DNA from: Streptomyces sp. Je 1-369
GTDB lineage: Bacteria; Actinomycetota; Actinomycetes; Streptomycetales; Streptomycetaceae
Assembly (NCBI RefSeq): GCF_026810505.1
Contig: NZ_CP101750.1
Location: forward strand, 3,067,254-3,131,253
Direction: 5' to 3'
Length of the DNA stretch: 64,000 nucleotides
The notes under the pieces were generated by a model. That model had not been told where the DNA came from. It saw only the letters and a program-made list of their open reading frames with translations, and made no database searches. This document shows, piece by piece, positions 1 to 8,771 of the stretch (position 1 is the stretch's first letter; each line of letters opens with the position of its first letter). The translations under genes were made by a program, and so were the position numbers.

Positions 1-200
1 TGAAGTGCCAGACCGCCGAGATGAAGAAGGGCGACAAGACCGCTCACCTGCCGATCTGCGTGTGGGCCGACCACAGCACGTACGGCGTCGTCTTCGGCGT
101 CGACATGGCGGCGATGCAGAAGGAGAGCGGCGGCATGGCCCAGGACGACGTCGCCGAGTTCGCGGCAGACCTGCGCAAGGCGGCCCGCACCAAGGCGTAA
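1..200 (+). CDS. C-terminal end of a membrane-anchored extracytoplasmic protein (5' part outside window)
   Basis: The frame beginning at base 3 is open from the window edge to TAA at 198-200. About 65 residues remain. They align with the C-terminal ends of the genes at 1760 and 2589: a Lys-Cys-Gln segment, then a Cys-[IV]-Trp-x-Asp-His-Ser-Thr motif (CVWADHST here) and a charged tail. The two cysteines match the pair kept in every copy. It is therefore a paralogue of the complete protein at 2589-3602, which has a Pro/Gln-rich N-terminus and one membrane helix. The family's function is unknown to me. Confidence 0.8.
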   Translation, partial: KCQTAEMKKGDKTAHLPICVWADHSTYGVVFGVDMAAMQKESGGMAQDDVAEFAADLRKAARTKA

Positions 201-344
201 GCGCGCGTGCCTCGCGTACGAGGATGAAGGGCAGCCCCGCAACAACCCGCGCATCGATCGAACCCGGACGTCCCACCGCCCCCACCCATCCGCGAGGAAG
301 CTCGGAACGTGTAAGCATCGGGAGGGAACCGTTCCAAATCAGTG

Positions 345-1042
345 AGCGGGAGTGAGTCTTGGACTCCAACCGGCTCAACTGGTGCATTCCGAACGGTTTT
401 GGATGCACTGGTTGCCCGCGTTCCTGTCGCGTCCGGCTGCACGCATCGGGTGCGTGGTCCGGGGACGCGGGGGCGGGTTTCCTCACGCTCCTGGCCACGC
501 GGTCCGGCCTGGGCGGTCCGATGCCCACGACGATCACTCTGGTCGTCGTGGGGCGGTGCCGTCCGTCGCCGGATCGCATGCTCGAGGGCGCGCCTACCGA
601 TCGCCACCGAGGCGGCGGCGTGTCGGGAAGTCTTCCTGGTCTTGCTGCGGCTTTTCCCAGTGCTCCGCGCCCCACACAGAGGTGTGGGCGGGATCGACGG
701 CGATCACGCTGATACCGGCCTCGGCGCACATCGCCAGGAGCCGGGCGCGGAGTTTGCCGGTGGGGATGCCGGAGACGAGCTGCCGGAACTTCTTGTTCCG
801 GCCGTGCTTCTCCCGGGTTTTGGAGTCGGTGAAGTCGAAGTCTTCGATCGCCATGGCCTGCAACCCGCACGTCTCGGCCCAGTGCAGCAGGCGGGTGAGG
901 GCGTGGCGGAGCTGGGTGTCCCGATGCGGGGCGTTGCCGGTCAGGCCGTAGTCGAAGCGGCGGGGCGCACCGATCGGGTTGCCGTGCTCGTCCAGCAGCC
1001 AGGCGGCCAAGTGGGCGGCGTTGGTGTCCACGCCGAACACGC
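345..1042 (-). pseudogene. Degenerate TnpB-type (IS200/IS605-like) transposase remnant
   Basis: The frame at 594-1040 encodes a RuvC-like segment typical of Streptomyces TnpB proteins: GVDTNAAHLAAW with the first Asp, AIEDFDF with the Glu, a FRQLVSGIPTGKLRARL helix and VDPAHTSVWGAEHW. The C-terminal part continues in another minus-strand frame from about 607 down to about 345 (AIGRRALEHAIRRR, ending near QDSLPLTD), so there is a frameshift near 600. The N-terminal half is missing, and the sequence joins directly to a fragment of the neighbouring gene family at about 1045-1060. No TnpA gene is visible. It is a dead remnant of a transposable element and a likely cause of the local gene damage. 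Confidence 0.75.
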
Positions 1043-1060
1043 CCTGGGCCCGACCTTCCC

Positions 1061-1319
1061 GAGCTCGACGGCGCCGTCCTCAAATGCCACGAGATCAAGG
1101 TCAACGTCGGCGCCGGTACGGGTACCACCGGCTCCACGAGCGGCTCTTCGAGGCCGAGCTTGCTTATCGGCGGCACCCTGCATCCGGGGCGACCCCAGTA
1201 CCCTGGGCTACGTCGTCAGCACGGACGTGGCGGGCGCGCTGTCCGGCGCGTCCGCCGACCTCGACGAGCCCACGGGGTCGACGGCCAAGTTTCGCAAGGA
1301 AGTCCGCGTCAAGTCCTGA
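1061..1319 (+). pseudogene. 3' remnant of a paralogue of the 2589-3602 gene
   Basis: Homology starts abruptly at ELDGAVLKC (base 1061), next to the TnpB remnant. It runs in one frame to roughly 1130-1160, then shifts frame and ends as TLGYVVSTDVAGALSG through KFRKEVRVKS with TGA at 1317-1319. Compared with the copy at 1760-2455, the Cys-Ile-Trp-Gly-Asp-His motif is altered (Trp to Arg, His to Pro). The first two thirds of the gene are absent. This is a non-functional copy created by insertion or deletion around the mobile element. Confidence 0.8.
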
Positions 1320-1337
1320 TTAGACGCTTCCTGGAAA

Positions 1338-1380
1338 CCTCGGTGTTTGCCCGGTTCGAGATGCCGGGCAAACACCGAGG
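1338..1380. terminator. Bidirectional intrinsic terminator hairpin
   Basis: A perfect 17-bp inverted repeat (1338-1354 with 1364-1380, 9-nt loop) lies between the pseudogene ending at 1319 (+) and the secreted-protein gene ending at 1419 (-). It could terminate both. Confidence 0.7.
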
Positions 1381-1418
1381 GAACGGCGCCAGACCAACGC
1401 GTCCGCGTAAGGCGCTCT

Positions 1419-1706
1419 CTACGCCCTATTGCACGCCACACTCGCAATTCCGCCCGACACCCCGGCTTGCACCAGGAGGCTGTAGCAGGCGGGGTTCATG
1501 ATTTTATTACCCAATGGGCTGACTATTCGTCCCTGGTTGCAAGCCCTCTTCACCTTAGGGCCGATGTCGTAATTCATGGCTGCCACGTAAGCCCGGCAGG
1601 AGGACGCACTGGCAGACGCGGGAGCAGCCGCGACCAACGGTAGAACGCCGGCCGCCGCAGTCACGCATGTTGCAACTAGCAAACTCTTACCCTTTGAGAG
1701 CTTCAT
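1419..1706 (-). CDS. Small secreted four-cysteine protein of unknown function
   Basis: This is a 95-residue protein. The ATG at 1706 is preceded by GAGGGGA at good spacing; a GTG five codons upstream overlaps that ribosome site and is unlikely. The N-terminus is a clear Sec signal peptide (MKLSKGK, a hydrophobic core, then AAAPASASA with cleavage near residues 30-35). The mature part of about 60 residues has four cysteines (about 37, 56, 74 and 92), which suggests two disulfides after export. Base composition from about 1400 to 1780 is visibly less G+C-rich than the flanks, so the gene may be a later arrival. I do not recognise the family; a secreted peptide with antimicrobial, inhibitor or developmental function is only a guess. 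Confidence 0.7.
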   Translation of the reverse strand: MKLSKGKSLLVATCVTAAAGVLPLVAAAPASASASSCRAYVAAMNYDIGPKVKRACNQGRIVSPLGNKIMNPACYSLLVQAGVSGGIASVACNRA

Positions 1707-1759
1707 GTTCGTTCCCCTCACCCTCAGTTAAACGTCACTACGGTCGCCGCAAGTTGATC

Positions 1760-2455
1760 ATGGAGGATGTAGTTAGGGCAAGCGGCTACAAGATCCCGGC
1801 AGGCCAGGACAGCAAGGGCGGCGGCCCGTCGAGCGTCGCGGACGGTGGCGTCAAGGACGACGGCCCGCACAAGCTGACCACGCCGCAGACCGTCATGAGC
1901 GAGTACGAGAAGAACGGGGAGGGCGACGGCGCCCCGAGCAGCATCGACCTCGACAAGGCCGAGGCGGCCGGGGTGAAGAACCCCAAGGACGTGCAGGCCA
2001 GTTACAAGTCGGGCAGCGAGGACAACCCGATGTCGCAGAAGATCCTGAGCTTCGGCGGCGTCTACGGCGACATCGAGGACCCGGAGGGCGTCGTGGACCA
2101 CATGTTCACGAACGCCAAGGAGAAGGACGGCTCGTCGTCGGAGAGCGGCGGCCGCAAGATCACGCTGGTCGGCGAGCCGAAGCAGTACGAGCCCGCCGAG
2201 CTCGACGGCGCGGTCCTGAAGTGCCAGGAGATGAAGATCGCCATGGGGTCCGGCACGGGCTCCACGGACACCTCCGCCGACGCGGCCGGCCCGAGCGAGA
2301 TGTCCGCGGCGACCTGCATCTGGGGCGACCACAGCACCATCGGCTACGTCGTCACGACGGACGTCGCGGGCGCGGTGTCCGGCAAGTCCGCCGACCTCGA
2401 CGAAGCCGCGACCACCACGGCCAAGTTCCGCGGCGAGGTCCGCGTGAAGCTCTGA
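1760..2455 (+). pseudogene. 5'-truncated paralogue of the 2589-3602 gene
   Basis: The frame encodes up to 231 residues from ATG 1760. Homology to the full-length paralogue begins at the Gly-Tyr just after the membrane helix (about 1783). The Pro/Gln-rich N-terminus and the anchor are replaced by unrelated sequence, and no good ribosome site precedes the ATG. The extracytoplasmic domain is intact: VKDDGPHKLTTP near the start, the Lys-Cys-Gln segment, CIWGDHST with the second Cys, and the end KFRGEVRVKL. Without signal or anchor, any product would stay in the cytosol, so I treat it as a truncated gene. The junction lies beside the low-G+C islet with the secreted protein. Confidence 0.65.
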
Positions 2456-2511
2456 CGCCGCGCGGGACGGGCCCCTCCCCCCGTCCCTCACACACCTGAC
2501 ACCTCAGGTCC

Positions 2512-2541
2512 ACGGGGCCCGGTCATCGGACCGGGCCCCGT
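2512..2541 (+). terminator. Intrinsic terminator hairpin
   Basis: A perfect 13-bp stem (2512-2524 with 2529-2541) with a 4-nt loop lies 57 bases after the stop of the truncated paralogue and just before the full-length gene. Confidence 0.75.
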
Positions 2542-2588
2542 TGCGTCAGGATGTCAGGAACACATAAGCATTTCGGAGGGGGAACCCC

Positions 2589-3602
2589 ATGAGCCACAAC
2601 CAGCCGGGCCCGTACGGCGGGCAACCGCCCCAGCAGCCCGGGCCGTACGGGCAGTCCCCGCAGGGTGTTCCGCCGCAGCAGCCCGGCCCCTACGGCCAGC
2701 CGCCGCAGGCCCCCCAGCCCGGTTACGGCTACCCGCAGCAGGCTCCCCCGCCGCAGCCCGGTTACGGCTACCCCCAGCAGGCCCCGCAGCCCGGCCCTTA
2801 CGGGCAGCCGCAGGCCCCGTACGGACAGCCGCAGGCCCCCTACGGGCAGCAGGCCCCGTACGGGCAGTTCCCGCCCCCGCCTCCCGGTGGCGGGAAGAAG
2901 AAGACCGGGCTCATCATCGCCACCGTCGCAGTGGTCGCCGCGGCGGCGGTCGGCGGCTACTTCGTCCTCGCGGGCGGTGACGACGACAAGGGCGGCAAGA
3001 AGGACGCCTCCTCGAACGTCGCCGACGCGGGCATCAAGGACGACGGGCCGCACACCCTCACCACCCCCGCCACCATCCTCGGCGACTACAAGAAGAGCGA
3101 CGACGACAGCGGCGGCTTCAACGCCAGTGACCTGGCGGCCGCCGAGAAGGCCGGTGTGAAGGACCCGCAGGACGTCAGCGCCGCCTACCAGTCGGGGGAC
3201 GACAGCAACCCCCTGGGACAGAAGGCCATTCAGTTCATGGGCGTGTACGGGGAGATCGAGAACCCCGAGAAGGTCGTCGACGACATGTTCGCCAAGCTGA
3301 AGCAGGACTCACAGGGCAAGGCCTCGGAGACCGGTGAACTGGTCGGCAGCCCCAAGGACTTCAGCACGAGCGCCGCGGCCCTCAAGTGCCAGGAGTCGGT
3401 GATCCAGAACGACAACGCCGGCTCCGGCACGTCGTCGGGGCCGAAGGAGATCCACATGCCGGTCTGCATCTGGAGCGACCACAGCACCCTCGCCGTCGTG
3501 GTGCCCGTCGAGGTCGTCGAAGCCATGGCGGGCAAGGTGTCGTTCGACAAGGCCTCGGTTACGACGCTCAAGGTCCGCAAGGAAGTCCGCGTCAAGGCCT
3601 GA
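2589..3602 (+). CDS. Membrane-anchored extracytoplasmic protein with Pro/Gln/Tyr-rich N-terminus
   Basis: This 337-residue protein is the only complete member of the local family. ATG 2589 follows GGAGGGGG. Residues 1-100 are low-complexity repeats of PGPYGQP and GYGYPQQ type, expected to be cytosolic and disordered. A Lys triplet is followed by one membrane helix at about 106-128. The remainder (about 205 residues) should lie outside the membrane and carries the conserved DAGIKDDGPHTLTTP and CIWSDHST motifs with one Cys pair. A Pro/Gln-rich region followed by one helix and an extracytoplasmic domain is common among Streptomyces membrane proteins of unknown role. The gene stands alone between two terminators. 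Reaction and partners are not inferable. Confidence 0.85.
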   Translation: MSHNQPGPYGGQPPQQPGPYGQSPQGVPPQQPGPYGQPPQAPQPGYGYPQQAPPPQPGYGYPQQAPQPGPYGQPQAPYGQPQAPYGQQAPYGQFPPPPPGGGKKKTGLIIATVAVVAAAAVGGYFVLAGGDDDKGGKKDASSNVADAGIKDDGPHTLTTPATILGDYKKSDDDSGGFNASDLAAAEKAGVKDPQDVSAAYQSGDDSNPLGQKAIQFMGVYGEIENPEKVVDDMFAKLKQDSQGKASETGELVGSPKDFSTSAAALKCQESVIQNDNAGSGTSSGPKEIHMPVCIWSDHSTLAVVVPVEVVEAMAGKVSFDKASVTTLKVRKEVRVKA

Positions 3603-3630
3603 CCGACGGGCCGACGAACCCCGCATACGC

Positions 3631-3670
3631 CGAAGGGGCGCCCCGCGATCACTCGCTGGGCGCCCCTTCG
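3631..3670. terminator. Terminator between convergent genes
   Basis: A perfect 13-bp inverted repeat (3631-3643 with 3658-3670, 14-nt loop) lies between the + strand gene ending at 3602 and clpX ending at 3696 on the minus strand. It probably serves both. Confidence 0.75.
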
Positions 3671-3695
3671 ACGTACGGGTCGAACTGCCTTACGG

Positions 3696-4982
3696 CTAGG
3701 CCGACTTCTGTTCCCCGGCGCCGCCGCCCCGCGCCTCGCGCGGCACCAGCGTCGGGTTCACGTTCGAGCGGACGACGTCCGCCGTGATGACGACACGGGC
3801 CACGTCCTTGCGGGACGGCACCTCGTACATCACCGACTGGAGGACTTCCTCCATGATGGCGCGCAGACCGCGCGCGCCGGTCTGCCGCAGGATCGCCTGG
3901 TCCGCGATGGCCTCAAGGGCCTCACGCTCGAACTCCAGCTCCACGCCGTCGAGTTCGAACAGGCGCTGGTACTGCTTCACCAGCGCGTTGCGCGGCTCGA
4001 CGAGGATCTGGAGCAGAGCCTCACGGTCGAGGTTGTGGACCGAGGTGATCACGGGGAGGCGGCCGATGAACTCGGGGATCATCCCGAACTTCACCAGGTC
4101 CTCCGGCATGATGTCCTCGAACTGGTCCTTCTCCTCCATCTCGCGCTTGGAGCGGATGGTGGCGCCGAAGCCGATGCCCTTCGCGCCCGCCCGCGACTCG
4201 ATGATCTTCTCGAGGCCGGCGAAGGCGCCGCCCACGATGAAGAGCACGTTCGTCGTGTCGATCTGGATGAACTCCTGGTGCGGGTGCTTGCGGCCGCCCT
4301 GCGGGGGCACCGACGCCGTCGTGCCCTCCAGGATCTTGAGGAGCGCCTGCTGGACGCCCTCGCCGCTGACATCGCGCGTGATCGAGGGGTTCTCGCTCTT
4401 GCGAGCCACCTTGTCGATCTCGTCGATGTAGATGATCCCGGTCTCGGCCTTCTTGACGTCGTAGTCAGCCGCCTGGATCAGCTTCAGGAGGATGTTCTCG
4501 ACGTCCTCCCCGACATAGCCCGCCTCCGTGAGCGCCGTCGCGTCCGCGATGGCGAACGGAACGTTCAGCATGCGCGCCAGCGTCTGCGCGAGGAGCGTCT
4601 TGCCGGAGCCGGTCGGGCCGAGCAGCAGAATGTTGGACTTCGCGAGTTCGATCGCGTCGTCACGGCCCTGCGCGCCGCCGTTCTCTCCTGCCTGGACCCG
4701 CTTGTAGTGGTTGTACACCGCTACCGAGAGGGCCTTCTTCGCGGGCTCCTGGCCCACGACGTAGCCCTCAAGGAATTCGTAGATCTCGCGAGGCTTGGGG
4801 AGTTCCTCCCAGCGGACCTCGCTCGTCTCCGCGAGCTCTTCCTCGATGATCTCGTTACAGAGGTCGATGCACTCGTCGCAGATGTACACACCGGGGCCTG
4901 CGATGAGCTTCTTGACCTGCTTCTGACTCTTTCCGCAGAACGAGCACTTGAGCAGATCGCCGCCGTCACCGATGCGTGCCAC
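3696..4982 (-). CDS. clpX: ATP-dependent Clp protease ATP-binding subunit ClpX
   Basis: ClpX is the AAA+ unfoldase that delivers substrates to ClpP. The protein has 428 residues from GTG 4982, which follows GAAGGGGAAG; the open frame extends further upstream but the family begins at [12 protein letters not shown]. Residues 13-38 form the zinc-binding domain (CSFC, then CDEC at 35-38). Walker A GPTGSGKT lies at 112-119, the pore loop GYVGED at about 145-150 and Walker B IIYIDEID at about 173-179. The ClpP-docking GIGFGA loop and sensor residues are also present. It lies downstream of clpP1-clpP2 on the same strand with a 166-base gap, so it could be read from the clpP promoter or its own. Confidence 0.98.
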   Translation of the reverse strand: MARIGDGGDLLKCSFCGKSQKQVKKLIAGPGVYICDECIDLCNEIIEEELAETSEVRWEELPKPREIYEFLEGYVVGQEPAKKALSVAVYNHYKRVQAGENGGAQGRDDAIELAKSNILLLGPTGSGKTLLAQTLARMLNVPFAIADATALTEAGYVGEDVENILLKLIQAADYDVKKAETGIIYIDEIDKVARKSENPSITRDVSGEGVQQALLKILEGTTASVPPQGGRKHPHQEFIQIDTTNVLFIVGGAFAGLEKIIESRAGAKGIGFGATIRSKREMEEKDQFEDIMPEDLVKFGMIPEFIGRLPVITSVHNLDREALLQILVEPRNALVKQYQRLFELDGVELEFEREALEAIADQAILRQTGARGLRAIMEEVLQSVMYEVPSRKDVARVVITADVVRSNVNPTLVPREARGGGAGEQKSA

Positions 4983-5148
4983 GAGGTGCTTCCCCTTCGC
5001 CTGGGAGACGCCACGTTCAGCGGCTCCTGGTGCCTCTATCCGACGGTACCTTGCCGGGCCCCCCGTTCGGGCCCCCCTTGGCACGGTTCACTTCGACGCG
5101 AGTCGTACGCGAACCATGCCAAGGAGCGGCAGATGCTACAGCCCTGCG

Positions 5149-5844
5149 TCAGGCAACCGAGGCATTGTTCATCTTCCGGGTGGAGATGATCTGGTCGATG
5201 AGACCGTACGAGAGCGCGTCCTCGGCCGTGAGGATCTTGTCGCGCTCGATGTCGTCGCGGATCTTCTCGATCGGCGTCGTCGAGTGCTTGGCCAGCATCT
5301 CCTCCAGCTGCGAACGCATCCGGAGGATTTCGTTGGCGGCGATCTCCAGGTCGGAGACCTGACCGCGGCCCGTCTCGCTGTAGGGCTGGTGGATCAGCAC
5401 GCGCGCGTTCGGCAGGGCCATGCGCTTGCCGGGCGTGCCCGCCGCGAGGAGCACGGCGGCGGCGGACGCGGCCTGGCCCATGCACACCGTCGAAACGTCC
5501 GGCTTCACGAACTGGATCGTGTCGTAGATGGCCGTGAGCGCGGTGAACGAGCCGCCCGGGCTGTTGATGTAGATCGAGATGTCACGGTCCGGGTCCATCG
5601 ACTCCAGGCACAGGAGCTGCGCCATGACGTCGTTGGCGGACGCGTCGTCGATCTGCACGCCGAGGAAGATCACGCGCTCCTCGAAGAGCTTCGCGTACGG
5701 GTCGTACTCACGCACGCCCTGCGAGGTGCGCTCGACGAAGCGCGGGATGATGTAGCGGGACTCGGCGCGGGCGCCGGTGAACTCGGCCTGGCCGCTCTCG
5801 GCCTGCGTGCGCTCGTAGAGGCCGCTGCCGGGGAATTTGTTCAT
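5149..5844 (-). CDS. clpP2: ATP-dependent Clp protease proteolytic subunit ClpP2
   Basis: This 231-residue serine peptidase subunit forms the heteromeric ClpP1P2 barrel with the next gene. ATG 5844 follows AGGAGAA. The catalytic triad is visible: Ser127 in GQAASAAA, His152 in IHQPY and Asp202 in ERDKIL. The NSPGG loop near 94-98 is the oxyanion strand. It is 61 bases downstream of clpP1 and probably in the same transcript. Actinobacterial ClpP1 and ClpP2 are known to assemble together and to work with ClpX or ClpC. Confidence 0.97.
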   Translation of the reverse strand: MNKFPGSGLYERTQAESGQAEFTGARAESRYIIPRFVERTSQGVREYDPYAKLFEERVIFLGVQIDDASANDVMAQLLCLESMDPDRDISIYINSPGGSFTALTAIYDTIQFVKPDVSTVCMGQAASAAAVLLAAGTPGKRMALPNARVLIHQPYSETGRGQVSDLEIAANEILRMRSQLEEMLAKHSTTPIEKIRDDIERDKILTAEDALSYGLIDQIISTRKMNNASVA

Positions 5845-5905
5845 CTCTGATTCTCCTGAGAAGGGAGGGGCTGAGGTAGTGGCTTCGGGGCGCTGAGCAC
5901 GGGGC

Positions 5906-6523
5906 TCAGGCTCCGGTGCCGCCCCCGCCCGGCATGCTGGCGGCGCTGGACATGATGTCGTCGATGAGGCCGTACTCCTTGGCCTCCTGCGGGTCGAACC
6001 AGCGGTCGCGGTCCGAGTCGCGGGTGACCTGCTCGACGGTCTGGCCGGTGTGGAACGCCGTCAGGTCGGCCATCTTCTTCTTGGTGAGCAGCAGCCGCTC
6101 GGCGTGGATCTTGATGTCCGACGCGGAGCCCGCGAGGCCCGCGGACGGCTGGTGGATCAGGATCTCGGCGTTCGGCAGCGCGAAGCGCTTGCCGGGCGTA
6201 CCGGCGCTGAGCAGGAACTGGCCCATGGAGGCCGCCATGCCCATCGCGATCGTCACCACGTCGTTCTTGATGTACTGCATGGTGTCGTAGATCGCCATGC
6301 CGGCCGTGATCGAGCCGCCGGGGCTGTTGATGTAGAGAAAGATGTCCTTGTCCGGCTCTGCGGCAAGAAGCAGCAGCTGCGCGGTGATCTTGTTGGCAAT
6401 GTCGTCGTCCACGGCCTGGCCGAGGAAGATGATCCGCTCGCCGAGCAGCCGGTTGTAGACCTGGTCGCCGAGGCCACCACCGATGGAGGGGTCGCCGGCG
6501 GCGGAGGGCATCAGATTCGTCAC
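5906..6523 (-). CDS. clpP1: ATP-dependent Clp protease proteolytic subunit ClpP1
   Basis: The protein has 205 residues from GTG 6523 (start TNLMPSAAG after the initiator), preceded by GCAGGTGG. An in-frame ATG at 6643 would add 40 residues rich in Pro, Gly and charged residues that I do not associate with ClpP1, so I prefer the short form. The triad is Ser99 in GMAASMG, His124 in IHQPS and Asp173 in DRDRW. It is the first gene of clpP1-clpP2 (and possibly clpX). A ClgR-type site lies about 170 bases upstream, consistent with known ClgR activation of the Streptomyces clpP1P2 operon. Confidence 0.96.
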   Translation of the reverse strand: MTNLMPSAAGDPSIGGGLGDQVYNRLLGERIIFLGQAVDDDIANKITAQLLLLAAEPDKDIFLYINSPGGSITAGMAIYDTMQYIKNDVVTIAMGMAASMGQFLLSAGTPGKRFALPNAEILIHQPSAGLAGSASDIKIHAERLLLTKKKMADLTAFHTGQTVEQVTRDSDRDRWFDPQEAKEYGLIDDIMSSAASMPGGGGTGA

Positions 6524-6689
6524 GTATCCACCTGCTCGTCTTACGACGGCGCCGGGCCGTCTCACGTCTTCAGCTGGGGCCGGGGCACCCGTGTGCTCGC
6601 CGCTCCGGGGCGGCTCCGGGGACTCCCCTGCCCTCGTATTCATGGACCCTAACGCGCGGGGTCCCTCCGGGAATCCCGGAGAACCAACT

Positions 6690-6703
6690 GTTCGCTGTGA
6701 GCG
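6690..6703. promoter_or_regulatory. Candidate ClgR-binding site upstream of clpP1
   Basis: The sequence matches exactly the consensus GTTCGC-N5-GCG reported for the Streptomyces activator ClgR: GTTCGC at 6690-6695, five bases, then GCG at 6701-6703. It is 167 bases upstream of the preferred clpP1 start, in the only gap between tig and clpP1. ClgR is known to activate clpP1P2, clpC and lon and is itself degraded by ClpP. Confidence 0.75.
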
Positions 6704-6718
6704 CAGGTCGTGCCCCGT

Positions 6719-6838
6719 AAGGGGCGCGGGGAACTGCGCGGCCAGCCCCCGCCGGGGCCGCGGTCGCGTCTGCCGCGGCGGGCTCCACGGCGGGTGCGGC
6801 TTGTACGTGGTTGCTCGCGCAGTTCCCCGCGCCCCTGA
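6719..6838. repeat. Inverted pair of a dispersed Streptomyces intergenic repeat
   Basis: One copy (6719-6750, GGGGCGCGGGGAACTGCGCG) faces a second copy in opposite orientation (6808-6838, GCTCGCGCAGTTCCCCGCGC). Together they can form a long hairpin in the clpP1/tig gap. The same unit appears several times at 49500-49730. This GC-rich element recurs between genes throughout many Streptomyces genomes; its role is unknown. Confidence 0.75.
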
Positions 6839-6843
6839 AACGG

Positions 6844-6885
6844 CACCGGGGCCCCCGGGACCGTTAAGTCCTGAGGGCCCCGGTG
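6844..6885 (-). terminator. Terminator downstream of tig
   Basis: An 11-bp perfect stem (6844-6854 with 6875-6885) lies 24 bases after the tig stop codon and separates tig from the clpP promoter region. Confidence 0.6.
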
Positions 6886-6908
6886 TACGTTCGGCCGAGC
6901 GGCAGCGC

Positions 6909-8285
6909 TTACGCCTCGGTCTTCTCCTCGGCGGAGTCGGAGGTCGCCTCGACGGTCTCGGCCGTCTCGTCCTCGTCGTCGTCGAGGTCCACGACCTCGC
7001 CGTTCGTGTCCTTGACCGTCGCCGCCTCGACGACGACCGCGAGGGCCTTGCCGCGGGCGACCTCGCCGACGAGCATCGGGACCTGGCCGCCCTCGACGAC
7101 GGCCTGGGCGAACTGGTCGGGGGACATGCCGGAGGACTGCGCGCGACGCATGAGGTGCTCGGTGAGCTCCTCCTGGTTCACGTTCAGCTTCTCCTTGTTG
7201 ACGAGCTCGTCGAGGACGAACTGCGTCTTGATGCCCTTCTCGGCCTGATCCTTGGTCTCGGCGTCGAACTCTTCCTCGGTCTTGCCCTGGATCTCCAGGT
7301 ACTTCGCGAGGTCGAGGCCCATCTGGCCGAGCTGGTGGTTCACCAGGTTGTGCTTGCGGGTCTCGATCTCGTCCGCGAGGAGCTTCTCGGGGACGGGGAC
7401 CTCGACCAGCTCGAGCAGCTTCTCCAGGACGCGCTCCTGGGCCTGCGTCGCCTGGTCGTACTGCTTCATGTTCTCGAGGCGCTTGCGGCTGTCGGCCTTC
7501 AGCTCGTCGAGGGTGTCGAACTCGGAGGCGAGCTGCGCGAAGTCGTCGTCCAGGGACGGCAGTTCGCGGGCGGCGACCTGGGTGACCTTGACGGTGACCT
7601 CGGCCTCCTGGCCGGCCGCCGAGCCGCCCTTGAGCTCGGAGGTGAAGGTGGCCTCGCCACCGGCCTCCAGGCCCTTCACGGCGTCGTCGATGCCCTCGAG
7701 GAGCTCGCCGGAGCCGATCGTGTAGGAGACGCCGGACGCGACGCCGTCCTCCAGGACCTCGCCCTCGACCTTGGCCTCGAGGTCGATCGTCACGACGTCG
7801 CCGTCCTCGGCGGCACGCTCGACCGGGGACGTGGAGGCGAAGCGCTCGCGCAGCTCCTCGACGGCCTTGTCGACGTCCTCGTCGCTGACCTCGACCGCGT
7901 CGACCTCGACCTCGATGCCGGAGTAGTCCGGGATCTCGATGGTCGGGCGGACGTCGACCTCAGCGGTGAAGTTGAGGGTCTCGTTGTCCTTCAGCTCGGT
8001 GATGTCCACCTCGGGCTGGCCCAGGACGTTGAGCTCGGCCTCGTTGACGGCCTCGGTGTAGAACTTCGGGAGCGCGTCGTTGACGGCCTCTTCGAGGACG
8101 GCGCCACGGCCGAACCGCTGGTCGATGACGCGGGCCGGGATCTTGCCCTTACGGAAGCCCTTCACCGTGACCTGCTGGTTGATCTTCTTGTAGGCCGCGT
8201 CGAGGCTGTCCTTGAGCTCCTCGAAGGGCACCTCAACAGTGAGCCGAACCCGGGTCGGGTTCAGGGTCTCCACGGCGCTCTTCAC
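6909..8285 (-). CDS. tig: Trigger factor, ribosome-associated chaperone and peptidyl-prolyl isomerase
   Basis: The protein has 458 residues from GTG 8285 ([12 protein letters not shown] after the start), preceded by AAGGAGA; longer frames upstream lack support. The N-terminal domain carries the ribosome-docking signature GFRKGKIP near residues 43-50. A central FKBP-like isomerase domain follows (about 155-240; [14 protein letters not shown], then [16 protein letters not shown]), and then the helical substrate-binding region. The C-terminus is an acidic tail typical of actinobacterial forms. Trigger factor receives nascent chains at the ribosomal exit. The gene has its own terminator, so its position beside clpP is conserved order and not evidence of one operon. 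Confidence 0.97.
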   Translation of the reverse strand: MKSAVETLNPTRVRLTVEVPFEELKDSLDAAYKKINQQVTVKGFRKGKIPARVIDQRFGRGAVLEEAVNDALPKFYTEAVNEAELNVLGQPEVDITELKDNETLNFTAEVDVRPTIEIPDYSGIEVEVDAVEVSDEDVDKAVEELRERFASTSPVERAAEDGDVVTIDLEAKVEGEVLEDGVASGVSYTIGSGELLEGIDDAVKGLEAGGEATFTSELKGGSAAGQEAEVTVKVTQVAARELPSLDDDFAQLASEFDTLDELKADSRKRLENMKQYDQATQAQERVLEKLLELVEVPVPEKLLADEIETRKHNLVNHQLGQMGLDLAKYLEIQGKTEEEFDAETKDQAEKGIKTQFVLDELVNKEKLNVNQEELTEHLMRRAQSSGMSPDQFAQAVVEGGQVPMLVGEVARGKALAVVVEAATVKDTNGEVVDLDDDEDETAETVEATSDSAEEKTEA

Positions 8286-8414
8286 GGTTCGGTCTCCTTG
8301 GGGCTGACTTCTTGGGATTCTGCCCGGCTCAGAGACACACGGGCACACAGCTTGCATAGTAACGGCAAGCAGGAGCCGAGCCACAATGCGATCTTGTGAG
8401 GGTGGTTTCGTTGG

Positions 8415-8488
8415 TCGGGGTGGCGGGATTTGAACCCACGGCCTTCCGCTCCCAAAGCGGACGCGCTACCAAGCTGCGCCACACCCCG
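8415..8488 (-). tRNA. tRNA-Pro (anticodon UGG)
   Basis: On the minus strand the sequence folds as a tRNA: acceptor CGGGGTG pairs with CACCCCG, anticodon stem TCCGC/GCGGA encloses loop TTTGGGA with anticodon TGG, and the T arm has GTGGG-TTCAAAT-CCCGC. The CCA end is not encoded. Confidence 0.95.
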
Positions 8489-8631
8489 TCGGTGCGACAC
8501 GTAGGGTACATGCCCGCAGGCAGTGCGGCTCCCGGTTAAACCTGGCCGGTTCCGGGGGGCACGTGCGGCGAGGGCCGGGGACCCGCTACGATGCGTGTCG
8601 TGCCGCGGCTTCCGCTCGTGGCGCGATCTGT

Positions 8632-8702
8632 GCGGGCGTAGCTCAATGGTAGAGCCCTAGTCTTCCAAACTAGCTACGCGGGTTCGATTCCCGTCGCCCG
8701 CT
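8632..8702 (+). tRNA. tRNA-Gly (anticodon UCC)
   Basis: Acceptor GCGGGCG pairs with CGCCCGC, the D arm is GCTC-AATGGTA-GAGC, anticodon stem CTAGT/ACTAG encloses loop CTTCCAA with anticodon TCC, and the T arm is CGGG-TTCGATT-CCCG. The CCA end is not encoded. Confidence 0.95.
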
Positions 8703-8708
8703 CTCATA

Positions 8709-8743
8709 CGGAAACCCCAGGCCCGACCGGCCTGGGGTTTCCG
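8709..8743. terminator. Terminator hairpin after tRNA-Gly
   Basis: A perfect 15-bp stem with a 5-nt loop immediately follows the tRNA. It also faces the end of the minus-strand gene at 8772 and is probably bidirectional. Confidence 0.8.
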
Positions 8744-8771
8744 CGTTCATCCCCGGGCCCGGGATCGCGCG

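Noticed and set aside
5000..5148. Terminator or second ClgR box between clpP2 and clpX
   Set aside because: G-rich and C-rich runs are present but do not form a clean hairpin, and the GTTCGC half-site there lacks GCG at the correct distance.
8415..8702. tRNA-Pro and tRNA-Gly as attachment sites of an integrated element
   Set aside because: No integrase, no duplicated tRNA 3' end and only core-type genes on both sides.
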